Positions 6,665-6,952 of a DNA stretch of 6,952 nucleotides are shown here, piece after piece. The position numbers and the translations under genes are program-made. Under the pieces are notes generated by a model that saw only the letters and a list, made by a program, of their open reading frames with translations, searched no databases and had not been told where the DNA came from. The stretch is taken from contig CAIKJM010000314.1 of NCBI GenBank assembly GCA_903827735.1, positions 1 to 6,952 of the forward strand, in the 5' to 3' direction. Position 1 is the stretch's first letter. Each line of letters opens with the position of its first letter. Origin of the DNA: an uncultured Rhodanobacter sp. GTDB lineage: Bacteria > Pseudomonadota > Gammaproteobacteria > Xanthomonadales > Rhodanobacteraceae.

Positions 6665-6952
6665 TCAGTGCCAGAAGGTGCCGATGCTGAAAAACAGCAC
6701 GCCAAACAGGATGACGAGTCCGACTACAACCAAAGCCAGGTGCAGATAGCCGAGCACCAGTCCGGCGACCGCCATGCCGTCGCCCTCCAGCGCCGCATCG
6801 ACCGGCGCGTGGCGTATTTCGCTGCGCGCCATATGCCCGCAGACCACGGCCACAATCGCGCCGATGAAGGGCAGCAAAATCCAGGAGAGAATGCCGAAAA
6901 CCAGGCTGACGATCGCCATGGTGCTGGTGGTGCTGGTGGTGCTGGTGGTGCT
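6665..6952 (-). CDS. DUF4190-like small membrane protein, 5' end cut by the window edge
   Basis: The visible part is 95 residues. An 11-residue stretch reading STT STT STT ST is followed by MAIVSLVFGILSWILLPFIG, the familiar opening of DUF4190 domains. Counted from that Met (6919), membrane segments span about 2-28 and 48-78. They are joined by a polar loop with HMARSEIR (29-36), a conserved-looking basic stretch, and end in FWH. The second segment opens GMAVAGLVLGY, also typical of the domain. The Met at 6919 could be taken as a start giving 84 residues. However, the frame stays open to the last base of the window, no Shine-Dalgarno precedes that Met, and such proteins often have a low-complexity N-terminal tail. 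I therefore call it 5'-partial. Function is unknown for the family; inner-membrane location is inferred. It is the first visible gene of the operon-like cluster. Confidence 0.8.
   Translation of the reverse strand, partial: STTSTTSTTSTMAIVSLVFGILSWILLPFIGAIVAVVCGHMARSEIRHAPVDAALEGDGMAVAGLVLGYLHLALVVVGLVILFGVLFFSIGTFWH
6919..6952 (-). repeat. 9-bp tandem repeat (AGCACCACC)n, in frame, running off the edge
   Basis: A perfect 9-base period holds for at least 34 bases (about 3.8 units) up to the last base of the window; total length is unknown. On the minus strand each unit reads Ser-Thr-Thr in the frame of the downstream membrane domain. Copy-number change would alter tail length by three residues without shifting the frame. 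Confidence 0.85.

Noticed and set aside
1..6952. A defence island, mobile element or other undescribed multi-gene system.
   Set aside because: No transposase, integrase, nuclease, toxin/antitoxin, phage gene, CRISPR repeats or terminal repeats were seen. Base composition and codon use look uniform across housekeeping and unknown genes.

Overview
The window reads as an ordinary chromosomal stretch from a GC-rich Gram-negative bacterium. The most likely source is a gammaproteobacterium of the Xanthomonadales / Rhodanobacteraceae type (Rhodanobacter, Dyella, Frateuria or similar). This rests on a type I MurB, a class 2 membrane-associated PyrD, an exported two-domain M16 peptidase, very G/C-rich third codon positions and remembered resemblance of the proteins. 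No search was run, so the genus is a guess.

All six genes lie on the minus strand, so transcription runs from the right edge to the left. In that order they are: (1) the C-terminal part of a small DUF4190-like membrane protein, cut by the right edge and preceded by an in-frame Ser-Thr-Thr repeat; (2) a classical short-chain dehydrogenase/reductase (SDR); (3) a class I SAM-dependent methyltransferase; (4) pyrD, quinone-linked dihydroorotate dehydrogenase; (5) murB, UDP-N-acetylenolpyruvoylglucosamine reductase; and, after a 241-bp gap, (6) a 901-residue secreted M16 (pitrilysin/insulinase-type) zinc peptidase.

Genes 1 to 5 are packed with gaps of 6, 24 and 2 bases and then either an 11-base overlap or a 52-base gap, depending on the murB start. 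They look like one operon whose promoter lies beyond the right edge. PyrD (pyrimidine synthesis) and MurB (peptidoglycan precursor synthesis) are housekeeping enzymes. The SDR and methyltransferase have intact cofactor motifs but no predictable substrate, and nothing visible ties them chemically to PyrD or MurB. The M16 peptidase has its own ribosome binding site and a leader with several short inverted repeats, so it may be a separate transcription unit.

I saw no RNA gene, insertion sequence, phage gene, CRISPR array or defence gene. I do not see a previously undescribed system. The points worth a second look are small: the 9-bp coding repeat at the right edge, the duplicated start region of murB, the SDR's altered catalytic Asn position, and the structured leader of the peptidase.
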